Source of the DNA: Variovorax sp.
GTDB lineage: Bacteria; Pseudomonadota; Gammaproteobacteria; Burkholderiales; Burkholderiaceae_C
Direction of reading: 5' to 3'
DNA: 64,000 nucleotides
Assembly (NCBI GenBank): GCA_017744935.1
Contig: JAGIAI010000004.1
Coordinates: forward strand, 1-64,000
Position 1 is the stretch's first letter. Every line of letters starts with the position of its first letter. Of the stretch, positions 39,343-47,912 are shown piece after piece. The position numbers and the translations under genes were made by a program. Under the pieces are notes generated by a model. It saw nothing but the letters and a program-made list of their open reading frames with translations, was not told where the DNA came from and made no database searches.

Positions 39343-41073
39343 CTAGACCAAGGCTGCGAGGAGGCTTGCAATGCCGATCCCGACGGCAGCCAGAGCGTCG
39401 CCGGCGATCAGGCCGCCGCCGAACAGCGACGCGCTGCCCATGTCCTGCGGCAAGTCCTTGCGCCTGGAAGTGCGCGCACCGAGCAGACTGCCCACCACGC
39501 CGCCCGCACCAAGCCAGAGCGATGTCGGCAGGTTGACGAAGCCGCCGAACGACAACGCGTAGGGCGAAGGCAGGAGGATCGCGTCAAGCACGAAGCTGCG
39601 CGGGCGCAGCCACTTGCGCAGCACCTCGATGACCGCACCGGCTGCGACGCCGATCGCGATGGCGGTGCGCTGGAAGGGCATCGCATCGGTCAGCCCGCGC
39701 AGCACGCCCACGAGCTTGTAGGTCATGGCCGATGCCCATTCGGCGGGCTGCTGGTCGGCCTTCATCACGGTCTGGTCCAGCAGCAGCACCGGATACGCGG
39801 ACATGAAGAGCCGTGCGAAGACCACCGCCATCGTTGCGCCCATCAGGATGCCCAGCACCTGATAGCGGAACTGCAGGACGCGCGGCGTGCCCAGCCGCCA
39901 ACCGGTGGAGCGGTCCTGCTGCATGTCGCAGGCGACGCTGGTCGCGACCAGCAGAACCGCACCGGCCATGAGGCCCACGCCGGGGTCGCGCAAGCCCAGC
40001 GCGGCCAGGATGATCACCGTGACCACGAAGGCCGACGAAATCGGATTCGAATCGCTGATGCCCACCGAGATGCCGTTCACCAGCGCAAAGAGGAACACCA
40101 GCGCGACGGCCACCGCGAGATAGAACACCGGCTGCCCCAGCAGCATGTGGCCGCAGACGATGGTGGCGATCGCCCAGAACAGTACCCACAGCACGAGGCG
40201 AACGATGTTCACTCGCTTCCAGTCATCGACCGCGGGCGCCGGCGCACTGGCTGCCGCTTCGCGCCGCGCATGCGGCAAGGCCCGGGCAAAGATCAACGCG
40301 AGGTCGATCAGCGCCGCGCCCATGATCGCGCCGAGTGCAATGAGGAACATGATCTTGCGCGGCGGGTCGCCCGGCTGCAGCCAGCCGATGCTCACGAAGT
40401 GGGGCTTGAGCGCGACGCCGATCAATCCACCCACCACCGCCGGGATGCCGATGCGCGCGCCGATCACCAACCCCGCGCCGAACGTGGATGCCGAGAGCTC
40501 GATCGCCCCGAGCAGCGGTAGGCGCGTCGTCGCGAGCCCCGAGACCATCCCGACGACAGCGCCGCCGCCGAGTTGCCTGACCGAGCGGCGCAGCAGATCC
40601 GGATCGGTCAGCGCCCGGAGGATGTTCGCGACGGCCAGCCCCGATGGAAAGGTCAGCCGCATGCGATCCACCAGCACAGGCGTGTAGAGCATGCCCACGC
40701 CGACACCGAACATGCCAACGCAGGTGAGATACAGCACCATCTGCCAGGCCGGTGGCTGCGGCAGTCCCATCCAGGCCATGGCCTGCAGCAGTACGCCGAG
40801 TCCGCTCATGCTTGCGACGGAGGCCGCGGCCGTCTGGATGTAGTTGGCGCCGTGTCGACCCGCCGCGCCGTAGCCCGCAGTGACCGCGGACCCCAGCAGT
40901 CCCGCAAGCACCTGCCCGCCGACGAAGAAGCCGAGCGAGAAGTTCATGTAAGCCGCGGTGACGCCTGCCAGTGGGCCGAGGACGAACATGCCCGCCACCG
41001 CGAGCAGGAGGTGGTATCGCCAGCTGCCTTCTACGGGCAACCAGCGCCAGCGCAGGGTCGGGTTCGGGTCCAT
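39343..41073 (-). CDS. OPT family oligopeptide/metal-chelate transporter
   Basis: 576 aa with about 14-16 hydrophobic helices. Signature features of the OPT family (PF03169) are visible: the N-terminal NFSLGFFVGGQVLAGLLGS region, RMRLTFPSGLAVANILRAL, and the middle segment ISDSNPISSAFVVTVIILAALG. OPT proteins are proton-coupled importers of peptides, siderophore chelates or glutathione. Start ATG 41073 is 6 bp downstream of phnN, so it appears to belong to the phnF-DUF1045-phnN message, a linkage I have not seen described for C-P lyase loci. Confidence 0.85.
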   Translation of the reverse strand: MDPNPTLRWRWLPVEGSWRYHLLLAVAGMFVLGPLAGVTAAYMNFSLGFFVGGQVLAGLLGSAVTAGYGAAGRHGANYIQTAAASVASMSGLGVLLQAMAWMGLPQPPAWQMVLYLTCVGMFGVGVGMLYTPVLVDRMRLTFPSGLAVANILRALTDPDLLRRSVRQLGGGAVVGMVSGLATTRLPLLGAIELSASTFGAGLVIGARIGIPAVVGGLIGVALKPHFVSIGWLQPGDPPRKIMFLIALGAIMGAALIDLALIFARALPHARREAAASAPAPAVDDWKRVNIVRLVLWVLFWAIATIVCGHMLLGQPVFYLAVAVALVFLFALVNGISVGISDSNPISSAFVVTVIILAALGLRDPGVGLMAGAVLLVATSVACDMQQDRSTGWRLGTPRVLQFRYQVLGILMGATMAVVFARLFMSAYPVLLLDQTVMKADQQPAEWASAMTYKLVGVLRGLTDAMPFQRTAIAIGVAAGAVIEVLRKWLRPRSFVLDAILLPSPYALSFGGFVNLPTSLWLGAGGVVGSLLGARTSRRKDLPQDMGSASLFGGGLIAGDALAAVGIGIASLLAALV

Positions 41074-41079
41074 GGTGCG

Positions 41080-41646
41080 TTAGCTCACCGGCGCATCCCA
41101 CCACTGCATCAGTGCTGCCACGCTTTCCACCACCGATCCATCGTTTGCCAGCGTGAAGTCGGCCGGCACGAGCGCCGTTCGTGCCAGGCGGTGCTCGATC
41201 GCCTTCGGATCCTCGCGTCCGCGGGCCCGCAGACGCTGTGCCAGCACCGCTGCGCTGGCCGTGATCTGGACCACGCGGCAGCGGGGCGCACTCCCGCGAA
41301 TGGCCGGCAGTGCTGCCCGCGATCCGTTGAGCAGGACGGTTCCTGCCACCAACGCCTGCAATTCGCGCATCCGGACGCCGTACGCGAGACCGTTGGCGCG
41401 CCAATGCAGTGCGAAGGCGCCGTCATCGCATTCGGCTTGCCAGTGCTCATGGGAAAGGGCCTCGTGCGCCTCGCCTCCGGCGTGCGCGGGGCGCGTGATG
41501 GCACGTTGGGCGATGTGCAGGTGCTTGCCCAGTTCGGTGGCTCGCTGGCGCCACGCGGTCATCACCGTGTCCTTGCCGGCGCCGGAAGGGCCGACGATCA
41601 CGAGCAGGCGTTCGCTGTGCGGCACCTCGGCGTGGGTGCCCTTCAT
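41080..41646 (-). CDS. phnN: Ribose 1,5-bisphosphate phosphokinase PhnN
   Basis: 188 aa, ATG at 41646 overlapping the DUF1045 stop by 4 bp. Walker A GPSGAGKDT (residues about 19-27), guanylate-kinase-like layout, RAITRPAHAGGEAHEALS as the typical PhnN segment, and AIEHRLAR near the C-terminus. It phosphorylates ribose 1,5-bisphosphate to PRPP, recycling the sugar left after C-P bond cleavage. Third gene after phnF and DUF1045, divergent from phnGHIJKLM. Confidence 0.92.
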   Translation of the reverse strand: MKGTHAEVPHSERLLVIVGPSGAGKDTVMTAWRQRATELGKHLHIAQRAITRPAHAGGEAHEALSHEHWQAECDDGAFALHWRANGLAYGVRMRELQALVAGTVLLNGSRAALPAIRGSAPRCRVVQITASAAVLAQRLRARGREDPKAIEHRLARTALVPADFTLANDGSVVESVAALMQWWDAPVS

Positions 41647-42350
41647 GCCGCGCCCTCCAGAGGCAGCCGTTCGATCAGGCGAAACGGCGCGCCGGCCGCG
41701 GGCTCTTGGAAGATGCACAGCGCGGTGCATTGCAGCGGTTGCGCCAGGCTGCGCGAGAACCAGGCGCATGCTTCGCGTTCGAAGTGCTTCGCCGCATCGG
41801 AGTCTCGATCCTCGAAGCGGTCGCTCAACGTCATGTGAAAGCGCCAGCCGTCGAACACATGCGCGTAGCCCCAGCGGGCGAGCAGCGCGAGGGCGAACGC
41901 ATCTCCGTCGGCGGCTTCCGCCGCGCGCCGCGCCGTTTCGTCGGCCGGTGCGGGCGCACGAAATTCGTCGAGTTCGCCGACACAGGCGTCTGCGAGTTGC
42001 CTCAAAGGATGTGCTGCGTTCAGCGGCGCCACAGGGCGCAGGGCGACGAAGTCCTGCAGCCACGCGACGTGGAGCGCCGGCATCTCGAACACGTGGTGCC
42101 GCCTTGCCAGTGCGGCGGCAGCACGCCGCAGATCGTCGAAGGACCTCCCGGCCGCCAGGCGAATGGGCGCTTTCAGGGTGGCATGAAAGCCGTAGCGTGC
42201 AGGCGCCGCGACGTTCGGGCGCCGCGGCATGAGGCCTGTCTCGGTCGCCAGCGATGGATCGCGTCCGAGCCAGTCGCATCCGGCGGCCCACAGGGGATGG
42301 GCGGGATCGGGCGCCCAGTAGATGGCGTAGCGTTCGTTGTCCGGTGTCAT
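41643..42350 (-). CDS. DUF1045 protein, 2H-phosphoesterase fold, phosphonate operon
   Basis: 235 aa. Two H-x-T/S-type motifs, HATLKA near residue 56 and HMTLSD near 172, are the paired catalytic His of the 2H phosphoesterase superfamily, and the protein resembles the DUF1045 family found in phn operons (putative phosphonate metabolism protein). It overlaps phnF by 4 bp upstream and phnN by 4 bp downstream. 2H enzymes open 2',3'-cyclic or 1'',2''-cyclic phosphates, and PhnP, absent from this window, opens the 1,2-cyclic phosphate of ribose-5-phosphate just before the PhnN step. Replacement of PhnP is therefore the favoured inference. Confidence 0.88.
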   Translation of the reverse strand: MTPDNERYAIYWAPDPAHPLWAAGCDWLGRDPSLATETGLMPRRPNVAAPARYGFHATLKAPIRLAAGRSFDDLRRAAAALARRHHVFEMPALHVAWLQDFVALRPVAPLNAAHPLRQLADACVGELDEFRAPAPADETARRAAEAADGDAFALALLARWGYAHVFDGWRFHMTLSDRFEDRDSDAAKHFEREACAWFSRSLAQPLQCTALCIFQEPAAGAPFRLIERLPLEGAA

Positions 42351-43123
42351 GCCTTCGAGCCTTCGTCAGGACGCACGGTCAGTTGCACGGCGTCCGCAGC
42401 AAAGAGCGTGATGCCCGACCGAATGGGCGTGCCTTGCGCATCGACGTCGACGGAGTTGACCACCAGCACCGGCTGGCCTGCGGATCTCGCCAGTCGATCC
42501 GCCTCCTGCGTAGTGGGCAGGCGGGCCGACACGACGCTCTTCGCACGCGTGTAGTCGCGCACGCCCAGTGCCTCGAGTGCCGGCGTGAAGCTCCCGAGCT
42601 CGGCCACCCGTTCGGCCAGTCCCTCGAAACGGGGCAGTGGATAGGCGCCGATGCTCAGGCCGACCGGCCTGCCGCGCACGGAGGCGAGCGTGGTGAGCAC
42701 GATCACCCGGCTCTTCGAAGGCACGCGCAACTCTTTGGACCAGGGCGCTGCTTCTGCCTCTTGATGCTCGAGGATTTCGCGCGCTGCCCGTTCGCCGGCA
42801 TCGGCCACGCTCTCGGTCAGCCGGGTGCGCCGTTGCAGGGCGTAGTCCAGGACCAGCTCGCGCACGAAGGTGCCTGCGCCATGGCGCACCTGCACGAAGC
42901 CTTCTCGCATGAGGGCCTGCATGGCTTGCCGCAGGGTGTGCCTGTTGACGTCGAAGCGCTGGGCGAGCAACTGTTCGTTCGGCAGGCGCTGGCCTGGTGC
43001 AAGGCGTCCTGCGGTGATGTCGGCGCGCAGGGCGTCGGCGATGAGCTCCCAGCGACGGAGGTCGGAGGAGGCGGCGGCGAGAGCGGGGCCGGAGATGTCG
43101 CTCGATGGCGTCGGTGTGGTCAT
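42347..43123 (-). CDS. phnF: PhnF, GntR/HutC-family regulator of phosphonate uptake and breakdown
   Basis: 258 aa. N-terminal winged helix with the GntR signature (LAPGQRLPNEQLLAQRFDV, then NRHTLRQAMQALMREGFV) and a C-terminal UTRA ligand-binding domain (residues about 95-240), the HutC subfamily. It is divergent from phnG across 87 bp containing a perfect palindrome that ends 6 bp before the phnG ATG and a Pho-box-like element. Expected to repress phn genes until phosphonate or a breakdown product accumulates. Overlaps the DUF1045 gene by 4 bp. Confidence 0.9.
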   Translation of the reverse strand: MTTPTPSSDISGPALAAASSDLRRWELIADALRADITAGRLAPGQRLPNEQLLAQRFDVNRHTLRQAMQALMREGFVQVRHGAGTFVRELVLDYALQRRTRLTESVADAGERAAREILEHQEAEAAPWSKELRVPSKSRVIVLTTLASVRGRPVGLSIGAYPLPRFEGLAERVAELGSFTPALEALGVRDYTRAKSVVSARLPTTQEADRLARSAGQPVLVVNSVDVDAQGTPIRSGITLFAADAVQLTVRPDEGSKA

Positions 43124-43142
43124 TTCGGTCGAGATTTTCGTC

Positions 43143-43160
43143 GGGTCAACAAACTGTCAC
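43143..43160 (+). promoter_or_regulatory. Pho-box-like element upstream of phnG
   Basis: GGGTCAA-CAAA-CTGTCAC: the right half matches the PhoB repeat CTGTCAC fully, the left half shares GTCA at an exact 11-bp offset, and the spacer is A-rich. A third CTGTCAA follows at 43167-43173 but at 13 bp, out of register. A possible -10, TAGTAT, lies at 43180-43185. Located about 50 bp before the phnG ATG, where PhoB would activate. Confidence 0.5.
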
Positions 43161-43190
43161 GTCGGTCTGTCAAAGTGCGTAGTATCTTGA

Positions 43191-43204
43191 GTCATCTAGA
43201 TGAC
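43191..43204. promoter_or_regulatory. Perfect 14-bp palindrome, probable PhnF operator
   Basis: GTCATCTAGATGAC is a perfect palindrome, with GT...AC ends like other GntR/HutC operators. It lies between the possible -10 of the rightward promoter and the phnG start (6-bp gap), where a bound repressor would block elongation or initiation. Confidence 0.6.
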
Positions 43205-43210
43205 ATCCGC

Positions 43211-43687
43211 ATGACCCCTACTCACTCCACACCCCACACGCCATCGGCTCGCGCCAGATGGCTGGCCGTGCTGGCGCATGCGCCGCGCGACCTGCTGAAG
43301 CGCCACGTCGAATCCTTGCCTTCGCTTCACTTCGAAGTATTGCGCGCCCCGGAAATCGGGCTGGCCATGCTCCGCGGCCGCATCGGCAACAAGGGCGACC
43401 GCTTCAACGTCGGCGAGGCCACCATTACACGCTGTGTCGTGCGTCACCGCGACGGCGAGACGGCCAGCATCGGCATCGGCTATGTCCTGGGCCGCGATCC
43501 CGAGCGCGTGGACTGGATCGCGCGCATGGACGCGCTGCTGCAGCACCCCCGCTGGCACGACGCGTTGCAAGCCGACGTCATCGCGCCGCTGGCGGCTGAA
43601 TCGGCCCGCCTGCGCGCCAGCGAGCAGCGCGAGACGGCCACCAGCCGCGTGCACTTCTTCAACCTGCAACCGGAGGCCTCGTCGTGA
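43211..43687 (+). CDS. phnG: C-P lyase subunit PhnG
   Basis: 158 aa. N-terminal RWLAVLAHAPRDLL and GRIGNKGDRFNVGEATITRC are characteristic of PhnG, and the length fits (about 150). PhnG is a core subunit of the PhnGHIJ complex; with PhnH and PhnI it attaches the alkylphosphonate to C1 of ATP ribose, releasing adenine. First gene of the rightward operon; its stop is overlapped by the GTG start of phnH. Confidence 0.93.
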   Translation: MTPTHSTPHTPSARARWLAVLAHAPRDLLKRHVESLPSLHFEVLRAPEIGLAMLRGRIGNKGDRFNVGEATITRCVVRHRDGETASIGIGYVLGRDPERVDWIARMDALLQHPRWHDALQADVIAPLAAESARLRASEQRETATSRVHFFNLQPEASS

Positions 43688-44346
43688 GCGCAGTTCTGTC
43701 GGACCTGGGCCTGGCCTGGGAACGCCCCGTTCACGGCGCGCAGCAGACCTTCCGGGTGCTGCTTGCCGCGATGTCGCACCCGGGGCGTGTCTATTCCTTG
43801 CCGCCGGCGGCCATCGCGGGCGTTCAGCCGCCCAGCGCGAGCGACGGACACGCGATGTCGATTGCGGCCGCAGTGAGCCTGCTGACGTTGCTCGATGCCG
43901 AGAGCAGCGTGCATTTCGCCGGCCCGCAGGATGCGTCCGCCCTGGCTGGCTACTTCCGCTTCCACTGCGGCGTGCGGACGGTGTCGCTCGATCAATGCCA
44001 GTTCGCGTATGCGCGCGGCGGCGATGTCGAGGGCGAGTCGTGCGAGCGCATGCAGCAAGGCAGCGACACGGCGCCGCAGGACGGCGCCACGCTCGTCCTC
44101 GATGTCGACGGCCTTGCGATGCACGCCCAGAAGGGCGAGGTGCAGGTCTTGCGCGCGCGGGGCCCCGGCGTGCAGACGCAATCCGTGCTGAGCGTGCGCG
44201 GCAGTCTGCCTTCGCTGTGGCGCTGGCGTGCCCAGCAGGGCGATGCATTTCCGCGTGGAATCGACCTGCTGCTGTGCAGCGGCGACCAGGTTGCCGCCAT
44301 TCCACGTTCTACCTTGCTCGCATTGGAGACCCCGCCATGTATATAG
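43684..44346 (+). CDS. phnH: C-P lyase subunit PhnH
   Basis: 220 aa, GTG start at 43684 inside the phnG stop (GTGA). The typical PhnH opening, LAWERPVHGAQQTFRVLLAAMSHPG, is present in two parts, residues about 9-22 and 23-33, with PLP-transferase-like fold but no catalytic Lys, as in the E. coli protein. Stop overlaps phnI by 10 bp. Core subunit of the C-P lyase complex. Confidence 0.93.
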   Translation: MSAVLSDLGLAWERPVHGAQQTFRVLLAAMSHPGRVYSLPPAAIAGVQPPSASDGHAMSIAAAVSLLTLLDAESSVHFAGPQDASALAGYFRFHCGVRTVSLDQCQFAYARGGDVEGESCERMQQGSDTAPQDGATLVLDVDGLAMHAQKGEVQVLRARGPGVQTQSVLSVRGSLPSLWRWRAQQGDAFPRGIDLLLCSGDQVAAIPRSTLLALETPPCI

Positions 44347-45455
44347 CCGTCAAAGGAGGCGAGCGCGCCATTGCCGCCTCACGCGCCCTCGTAGCTGCTG
44401 CCCGCCGTGGCGACCCGGCGCGGCCGCCGCTGCTGGTGGCGCAGGTGCAGTCGCAGATGGGCCTCGCGGTGAGCCGCGTCATGGCCGAGGCCTCGCTCTA
44501 CGACCCCGAACTCGCCGCGCTGGCGTTGGTGCAGGCGCAGGGGGATGCTGTCGAAGCCGCGTTCCTGCTGCGCGCCTACCGCACCACGCTGCCCCGGGTG
44601 GCCTATACCGAGCCGGTCGATACCGATGCCATGCGTGTGAAACGCCGGGTGTCTGCCATCTTCAAGGACTTGCCGGGCGGCCAGGTGCTTGGCCCGAGCT
44701 ACGACTACACGCAGCGCCTGCTGGACTTCTCGCTGCTGCGGCCATCGAACCCGGAAGCTGTCCAGTCGACCGCCAAGCCGCAGGGCCCGGACGCCGAGGC
44801 CGAAGAGATCCCCAACGCACTCGACACGCTCTCCGCACAGAACCTCGTCGAACCTGCGATCCCATCGGACGGCGATCCGGTGCCTCCGGACATCACGCGC
44901 GATCCGCCGTGCTACCCGCTGTCGCGCGCCGGCCGCCTGCAGATGCTGGCGCGTGCGGACGAAGGCTGGGTGCTGGGCATGGGCTATTCGACCCAGCGTG
45001 GCTATGCGCACAGCCATCCCTTTGTCGGTGACGTGCGCTTCGGCGCGGTGACCGTCAGCCTGGTGCCGGACGAGCTCGACTTTCCGATCGAGATCGGCGA
45101 GGTGGAGCTGACCGAGTGCCAGATGGTCAACCAGTTCGCGGGTAACGACGGCGCGCCGCCGCAGTTCACGCGCGGCTATGGGCTGGTGTTCGGCCATGGG
45201 GAGCGCAAGGCGATGGCAGTGTCGCTGGTCGACCGTGCGTTGCGTACCGACGAGTTCGACGAACTGGCCGAGGCCCCGGCGCAAGACCAGGAGTTCGTGC
45301 TCGCGCAAGGCGACAGCGTCGAAGCCTCGGGGTTCGTGCAGCACCTGAAGTTGCCGCACTACGTGACCTTCGAATCCGAATTGCAATTGATCCGGCAACT
45401 TCGAGCCGAGCGCGAAGCGCGCCTCGATGGCGCTGCAGCCGAGGAGGCCCTCTGA
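44337..45455 (+). CDS. phnI: C-P lyase subunit PhnI
   Basis: 372 aa, ATG 44337. MYIAVKGGERAI start, EASLYDPELAALALVQAQGD and the C-terminal LDFPIEIGEVELTECQMVNQ are typical; total length agrees with E. coli PhnI (354 aa). PhnI carries the purine-ribonucleoside-type transferase activity of the complex (ATP to ribose-1-methylphosphonate triphosphate with PhnGH). One-base overlap with phnJ. Confidence 0.93.
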   Translation: MYIAVKGGERAIAASRALVAAARRGDPARPPLLVAQVQSQMGLAVSRVMAEASLYDPELAALALVQAQGDAVEAAFLLRAYRTTLPRVAYTEPVDTDAMRVKRRVSAIFKDLPGGQVLGPSYDYTQRLLDFSLLRPSNPEAVQSTAKPQGPDAEAEEIPNALDTLSAQNLVEPAIPSDGDPVPPDITRDPPCYPLSRAGRLQMLARADEGWVLGMGYSTQRGYAHSHPFVGDVRFGAVTVSLVPDELDFPIEIGEVELTECQMVNQFAGNDGAPPQFTRGYGLVFGHGERKAMAVSLVDRALRTDEFDELAEAPAQDQEFVLAQGDSVEASGFVQHLKLPHYVTFESELQLIRQLRAEREARLDGAAAEEAL

Positions 45456-46342
45456 TGGACATGACAACCGCATCCGATCGCGTCGAGGCCGCACAGGCCG
45501 ACATGCCGGTCGAAGGCTACAACTACGCGTATCTCGACGAGCGAACCAAGCGCATGCTGCGCCGCGCGTTGCTCAAGGCAGTCGCGATTCCGGGTCATCA
45601 GGTGCCCTTCGGTTCGCGCGAAATGCCGCTGGCCTATGGATGGGGCACCGGCGGCATCCAGGTGACGGCCGCGGTCATCGGCCAGGGCGACGTGCTCAAG
45701 GTGATCGACCAGGGTTCTGACGACACGACCAACGCCGTGAACATTCGCGAGTTCTTCGCGCGGGTGACCAACGTGGAGACCACCACGCAGACCGCGCGTG
45801 CCACCGTCATCCAGACGCGCCACCGCATTCCCGAGACGCCGCTGCGCGAAGGGCAGATCATGGTCTACCAGGTGCCGCAGCCGGAGCCGCTCTACAAGCT
45901 GGAACCGCGACGCGCCGAAACGCTCGCACTCCACGCGGTCGAGGAATACGGGCTGATGAACGTCAAGCTCTACGAAGACATTGCACAGTGGGGCCATGTC
46001 GAGACCACGTCCGACTACCCGGTGCGCGTGAATGGCCGCTACATCACGTCGCCGTCGCCCATTCCCGCTTTCGACAACCCGAAGATGGATCAGATGCCCG
46101 CGCTGCAGTTGTTCGGCGCCGGACGCGAAAAGCGTCTGTACGCCATCCCGCCCTATACCTCGGTGCAGAGCCTGGACTTCGAGGACCATCCCTTCAGCGT
46201 CAAGACGCAGGGTCATACGTGCGCACTGTGCGGCTGCACCACGAGCTATCTCGATGAGATCGCCCATGAGGACGGAAGCGCCTTGTGGACCTGCTCGGAC
46301 ACCGACTGGTGCGAGCAGCAGCGGGCCGGAGCGCAACCATGA
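45455..46342 (+). CDS. phnJ: C-P lyase catalytic subunit PhnJ (radical SAM)
   Basis: 295 aa. The Fe-S cluster motif is CALC at Cys256 and Cys259 with a third Cys at 280, followed by Cys286 six residues on, corresponding to E. coli Cys241/244/266 and the reactive thiyl Cys272. Spacing Cys259 to Cys280 is x20 against x21 in E. coli. DERTKRMLRRALLKAVAIPGHQVPFGSREMP is the strongly conserved N-terminal part (residues 23-53). It cleaves the C-P bond of ribose-1-phosphonate 5-phosphate to give the alkane and a 1,2-cyclic phosphate. Confidence 0.95.
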   Translation: MDMTTASDRVEAAQADMPVEGYNYAYLDERTKRMLRRALLKAVAIPGHQVPFGSREMPLAYGWGTGGIQVTAAVIGQGDVLKVIDQGSDDTTNAVNIREFFARVTNVETTTQTARATVIQTRHRIPETPLREGQIMVYQVPQPEPLYKLEPRRAETLALHAVEEYGLMNVKLYEDIAQWGHVETTSDYPVRVNGRYITSPSPIPAFDNPKMDQMPALQLFGAGREKRLYAIPPYTSVQSLDFEDHPFSVKTQGHTCALCGCTTSYLDEIAHEDGSALWTCSDTDWCEQQRAGAQP

Positions 46343-47142
46343 ACGCCGGCCAGGACAAATCCACACCGCTTCTGCGTGTCGACTCGCTGAGCTTCCGGTT
46401 TCCGAGCGACGGGCTCGGGCGCGACGCCGTGAGCCAGGCCACGCTGGAGTTGTTTCCGGGCGAAGTGCTCGCCGTGGTCGGTGAATCCGGATCGGGCAAG
46501 ACCACCTTGCTCAATTGCATGGCCGGCCGATTGACACCGCGCGCAGGCAGCGTCCGGTATCGCGATGCACAGGGCGAATGGCTCGACGTGCACGCCATGC
46601 CCGAACGCCGGCGCCGCCTGCTGGCTCGCACCGAATGGGGCTTCGTGGAGCAACAGGCGACCGCGGGCCTGCGCATGGGCGTCAGCGCGGGCGCCAACAT
46701 CGGCGAACGGCTCATGGGCCTGGGCGACCGGCACTACGGCAAGCTGCGCGAGACGGCGGCAAGCTGGATGTCGCGTGTAGAGCTCGACGCCGGTCGCATC
46801 GACGAGTCGCCGCGCGACTTCTCCGGTGGCATGCGCCAGCGCCTGCAGATCGCCCGCAACCTCGTGACCCGGCCGCGACTCGTGCTGATGGATGAGCCCA
46901 CCACCGGGCTCGACGTGTCCGTCCAGGCCAAGCTGCTCGACCTGATCCGCCTGCTGGTGGCGCGCATGCATGTGTCCGCTGTCGTGGTTACGCACGACCT
47001 CGGCGTGGCGCGGCTGCTGGCGCATCGCACGCTCGTGATGCGGGAGGGCCACATCGTCGAGCATGGTCTGACCGACCGCGTGCTCGACGACCCTCGCCAT
47101 CCCTACACCCAATTGCTCGTTTCCTCCGTCGTGACGCCATGA
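46339..47142 (+). CDS. phnK: Phosphonate C-P lyase ATPase PhnK
   Basis: 267 aa from ATG 46339, overlapping phnJ by 4 bp. Walker A GESGSGKTT, Q-loop, ABC signature FSGGMRQRLQ and Walker B VLMDEPTTGLD in order. Resembles oligopeptide ABC ATPases, as PhnK does, but binds the C-P lyase core instead of a permease; recent structures show PhnK dimer docking on PhnJ. Overlap with phnL at ATGA. Confidence 0.92.
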   Translation: MNAGQDKSTPLLRVDSLSFRFPSDGLGRDAVSQATLELFPGEVLAVVGESGSGKTTLLNCMAGRLTPRAGSVRYRDAQGEWLDVHAMPERRRRLLARTEWGFVEQQATAGLRMGVSAGANIGERLMGLGDRHYGKLRETAASWMSRVELDAGRIDESPRDFSGGMRQRLQIARNLVTRPRLVLMDEPTTGLDVSVQAKLLDLIRLLVARMHVSAVVVTHDLGVARLLAHRTLVMREGHIVEHGLTDRVLDDPRHPYTQLLVSSVVTP

Positions 47143-47912
47143 ACCACGAATCAGACCCAGCCGATCTGCCGACGCTGCGCGTGCGCGGCGTGCGCAAACA
47201 CTTCACCCTTCACCTGCGTGACGGCCGCGACCTGCCGGTGCTGCACGGCGTCGACCTCGATGCCGCGCCCGGCGAATGCGTGGCACTCGTCGGCGCGTCG
47301 GGGCAAGGCAAATCGACGCTCATCAAGTGCCTGTACGGAAACTACGGCGTCGACAGCGGTTCGATCCTGCTGCGCACCGACGGCGGCGAGATCGACATGG
47401 CACGCGCCACCCCGCAGCAGATCATCCGCCTGCGCGAACGCGCCATCGCCTACGTGAGCCAGTTCCTGCGCGCCGTGCCGCGCGTGCCGGCCATCGACGT
47501 GGTGGCCGAGCGACTGCTGCAGGCGCATCCCGTCACCGCCGACCTGGGACAAACCGACGCCTGGCAGGCCGCGCAGGAAGCGGCCCGCGAGGAAGTCGCC
47601 GCGCTATTCGAGCGCCTCAATCTGCCGCGCGCACTGTGGCAACTTCCGCCCGCGACTTTCTCGGGTGGCGAGCAACAGCGCGTGAACATCGCGCGGGGGT
47701 TCATCCTCCCGTCCGATCTGCTGCTGCTCGATGAGCCGACCGCGTCGCTCGACGCCGCGAATCGCCGCGTGGTGATCCAGCTGATCCACGAAGCCAAGGC
47801 ACGCGGTGCCGCGGTGATTGGTATCTTTCACGACGAAGAAGTGCGCGACGCCGTCGCGAGCCGCTGCGTCACGCTGCCCGCGGCATCCGCCGAACTGGAA
47901 ACCACTCGATGA
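47139..47912 (+). CDS. phnL: Phosphonate C-P lyase ATPase PhnL
   Basis: 257 aa. Walker A GASGQGKST, ABC signature FSGGEQQRVNIARG, Walker [12 protein letters not shown]. LolD-like ATPase in family terms; in the C-P lyase pathway PhnL docks on PhnK bound to the core. The CLYGNYGVDSGSIL segment and YVSQFLRAVPRVPA are typical of PhnL. Overlaps phnM by 4 bp. Confidence 0.92.
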   Translation: MNHESDPADLPTLRVRGVRKHFTLHLRDGRDLPVLHGVDLDAAPGECVALVGASGQGKSTLIKCLYGNYGVDSGSILLRTDGGEIDMARATPQQIIRLRERAIAYVSQFLRAVPRVPAIDVVAERLLQAHPVTADLGQTDAWQAAQEAAREEVAALFERLNLPRALWQLPPATFSGGEQQRVNIARGFILPSDLLLLDEPTASLDAANRRVVIQLIHEAKARGAAVIGIFHDEEVRDAVASRCVTLPAASAELETTR

